DNA of 64,000 nt from Cardinalis cardinalis. Lineage: Eukaryota; Chordata; Aves; Passeriformes; Cardinalidae. Positions within the stretch are counted from its first letter, which is position 1; the number at the start of each line of letters is the position of its first letter. The stretch is taken from positions 13,735,662 through 13,799,661 of the forward strand of contig JACDOX010000004.1 in the NCBI GenBank assembly GCA_014549065.1, given 5' to 3'. Position numbers and translations under genes: made by a program. Of this stretch, positions 62,807 through 64,000 are shown piece by piece. The notes under the pieces were generated by a model. It did not search any database. It was given only the letters and a program-made list of their open reading frames with translations, and was not told the origin of the DNA.

Positions 62807-64000
62807 TTTTGCTTCTAATTAGCAGAAGGAAAAAGTATAGTCACCCTCATGTATATAAAAATTTCAATTTTCCATGTCAATCCACATGGCTCTCTATTTA
62901 GGAACTTGGAAATCAATAGCTTCTTTCTCAAAAGATATTGCCATCAAAAGATAAAATAATGGTTCTACCAACGAGTTTCCAAACTTCAAATGTTTCAGCT
63001 ATCTCACATCACTTCTGAATTATTGAGTCAATGAAAATTAATGTACTTAATACTGATTTATTACAAGCCAAAAATTCTAATTATTTGCAACTGCTATGCT
63101 GCAATTATTTGTCACTTATTATACTGGTGTCCTCGTAACAGATTTTTCACCAGACAAACCTTTTTATGTACAACACAAAGGTTCCACACCTGGATCAGTG
63201 ATGCCCTCCTTCCCTACCTCCAGCCTAGAAAACAGACTTTTCTAGGTCTGAACCAACTCCTGAACAACTGAAAAGTCAGCCCCTTCAGAAGCTCAGTTAG
63301 GCTACAGAAAATCAACTATTCCCTCATTTTCCTGTGCCTTTGAAAATCCCTCTCTATTAAGAAACATGATATGCTACAGAAGCCATGAAAACATCACAGT
63401 AGTAACTGGAGATTATAATTAATAGATTCTTCACATGCCAATGTACTTAACTATGACTAGAATAAGAGCCTTTGGCTCTTTGTGATCACAGATGAAAAAA
63501 ATACTGTAACAGAAAGAAATTCTGACATGTGGAAAGACACAGAATGCACTGGAGTATTGCTGTGCTGGACTAATAAGGCACAAAACAACTTTAAGAATAA
63601 ACAACTTTATGTTAATTATAAAATATAGAATCACACATGAGGAGCTTAAGCTGGGAGAGAGATATCAGAAGGATTGCAAAATAAAACAAGAAGAATTTCA
63701 CTGTAAAAGAAAAGCAAAAATGCTGAGCATGAAAACAGATTTGCTTCCTTGACCACCGTAAACAAACAACTTCCCCAGTGAAAGGGCATGGGTGCATTTA
63801 GACCATATGTGGGCTTTCTCCCCTCTACTCCTACAGTGACTGCCCAACTAGAAACTCCTATTCTGCTGTACCTCTGTAGAAAAGCCTCAAAGCCATTACT
63901 GCAGCTCACTTACTGCTCATTGCCAAGAGCAGCAGAGGACAGCTCTCACAAATGACTTCAGAGCAGCTGTGATGCTGATGAAGAATCAGTTTCATACTGG

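Larger units (their letters stand above)
58485..64000. other. COL12A1: Intron upstream of FN3-1 (to window end)
   Basis: 5.5 kb upstream of the FN3-1 exon in the gene's direction. The signal-peptide exon should end in a split Val codon (phase 1, final G) with a GT donor; I found no convincing one. It contains an 11-bp hairpin (59146-59171), a TA/TG/CA alternating tract (62699-62806), and an unrecognised less AT-rich stretch at about 60480-61850. Confidence 0.7.

Noticed and set aside
1..64000. Search for CRISPR arrays, operons, phage or other microbial systems and for tRNA or rRNA genes
   Set aside because: The window is spliced vertebrate sequence; no spaced direct repeats and no recognisable tRNA or rRNA were seen.

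Overview
The window is one stretch of a bird genome holding most of a single large gene on the minus strand: COL12A1, the alpha-1 chain of collagen XII, a fibril-associated (FACIT) extracellular-matrix collagen. A bird is indicated by several CR1 LINE copies with typical avian 3' ends and by exon translations that read nearly identically to chicken collagen XII as I remember it. The sequence is AT-rich and carries scattered single ambiguous bases, as in a draft assembly. I cannot name the species.

I resolved 45 coding exons between 58484 and 1272, read right to left. All have GT-AG borders and compatible phases, and I saw no internal stop or frameshift. Together they give 7,452 coding bases (2,484 codons). 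In protein order they encode FN3-1, a 19-residue linker, VWA1, FN3-2, VWA2, FN3-3 to FN3-8, VWA3, FN3-9 to FN3-12, a 9-residue microexon linker, FN3-13 to FN3-18, a proline-rich linker and VWA4. This is the N-terminal NC3 region of the long form (XIIA). All four VWA domains keep the DxSxS metal-site motif. The signal-peptide exon was not found and should lie beyond 64000. The thrombospondin-N/laminin-G-like domain and the collagen helices should lie to the left of position 1.

Layout: 1-1205 repeats (a CR1 LINE end followed by an LTR-like element); 1272-5700 VWA4; 6244-25068 the proline linker and FN3-18 to FN3-9; 25693-27065 VWA3; 29677-53949 FN3-8 to FN3-2 with VWA2, interrupted by an 11.6-kb intron (35863-47465); 54764-58484 VWA1 and FN3-1; 58485-64000 intron. 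Exons covering 29677-58484 correspond to the cassette skipped in the short form XIIB, and both of its ends are phase 1.

No second gene, RNA gene or novel system is supported. The points most worth a second look are the exon architecture (VWA2 on one exon exactly as long as the three exons of VWA1, inside a run of one-exon modules), a 27-nt in-frame microexon, and a perfect 30-bp inverted repeat in one intron.
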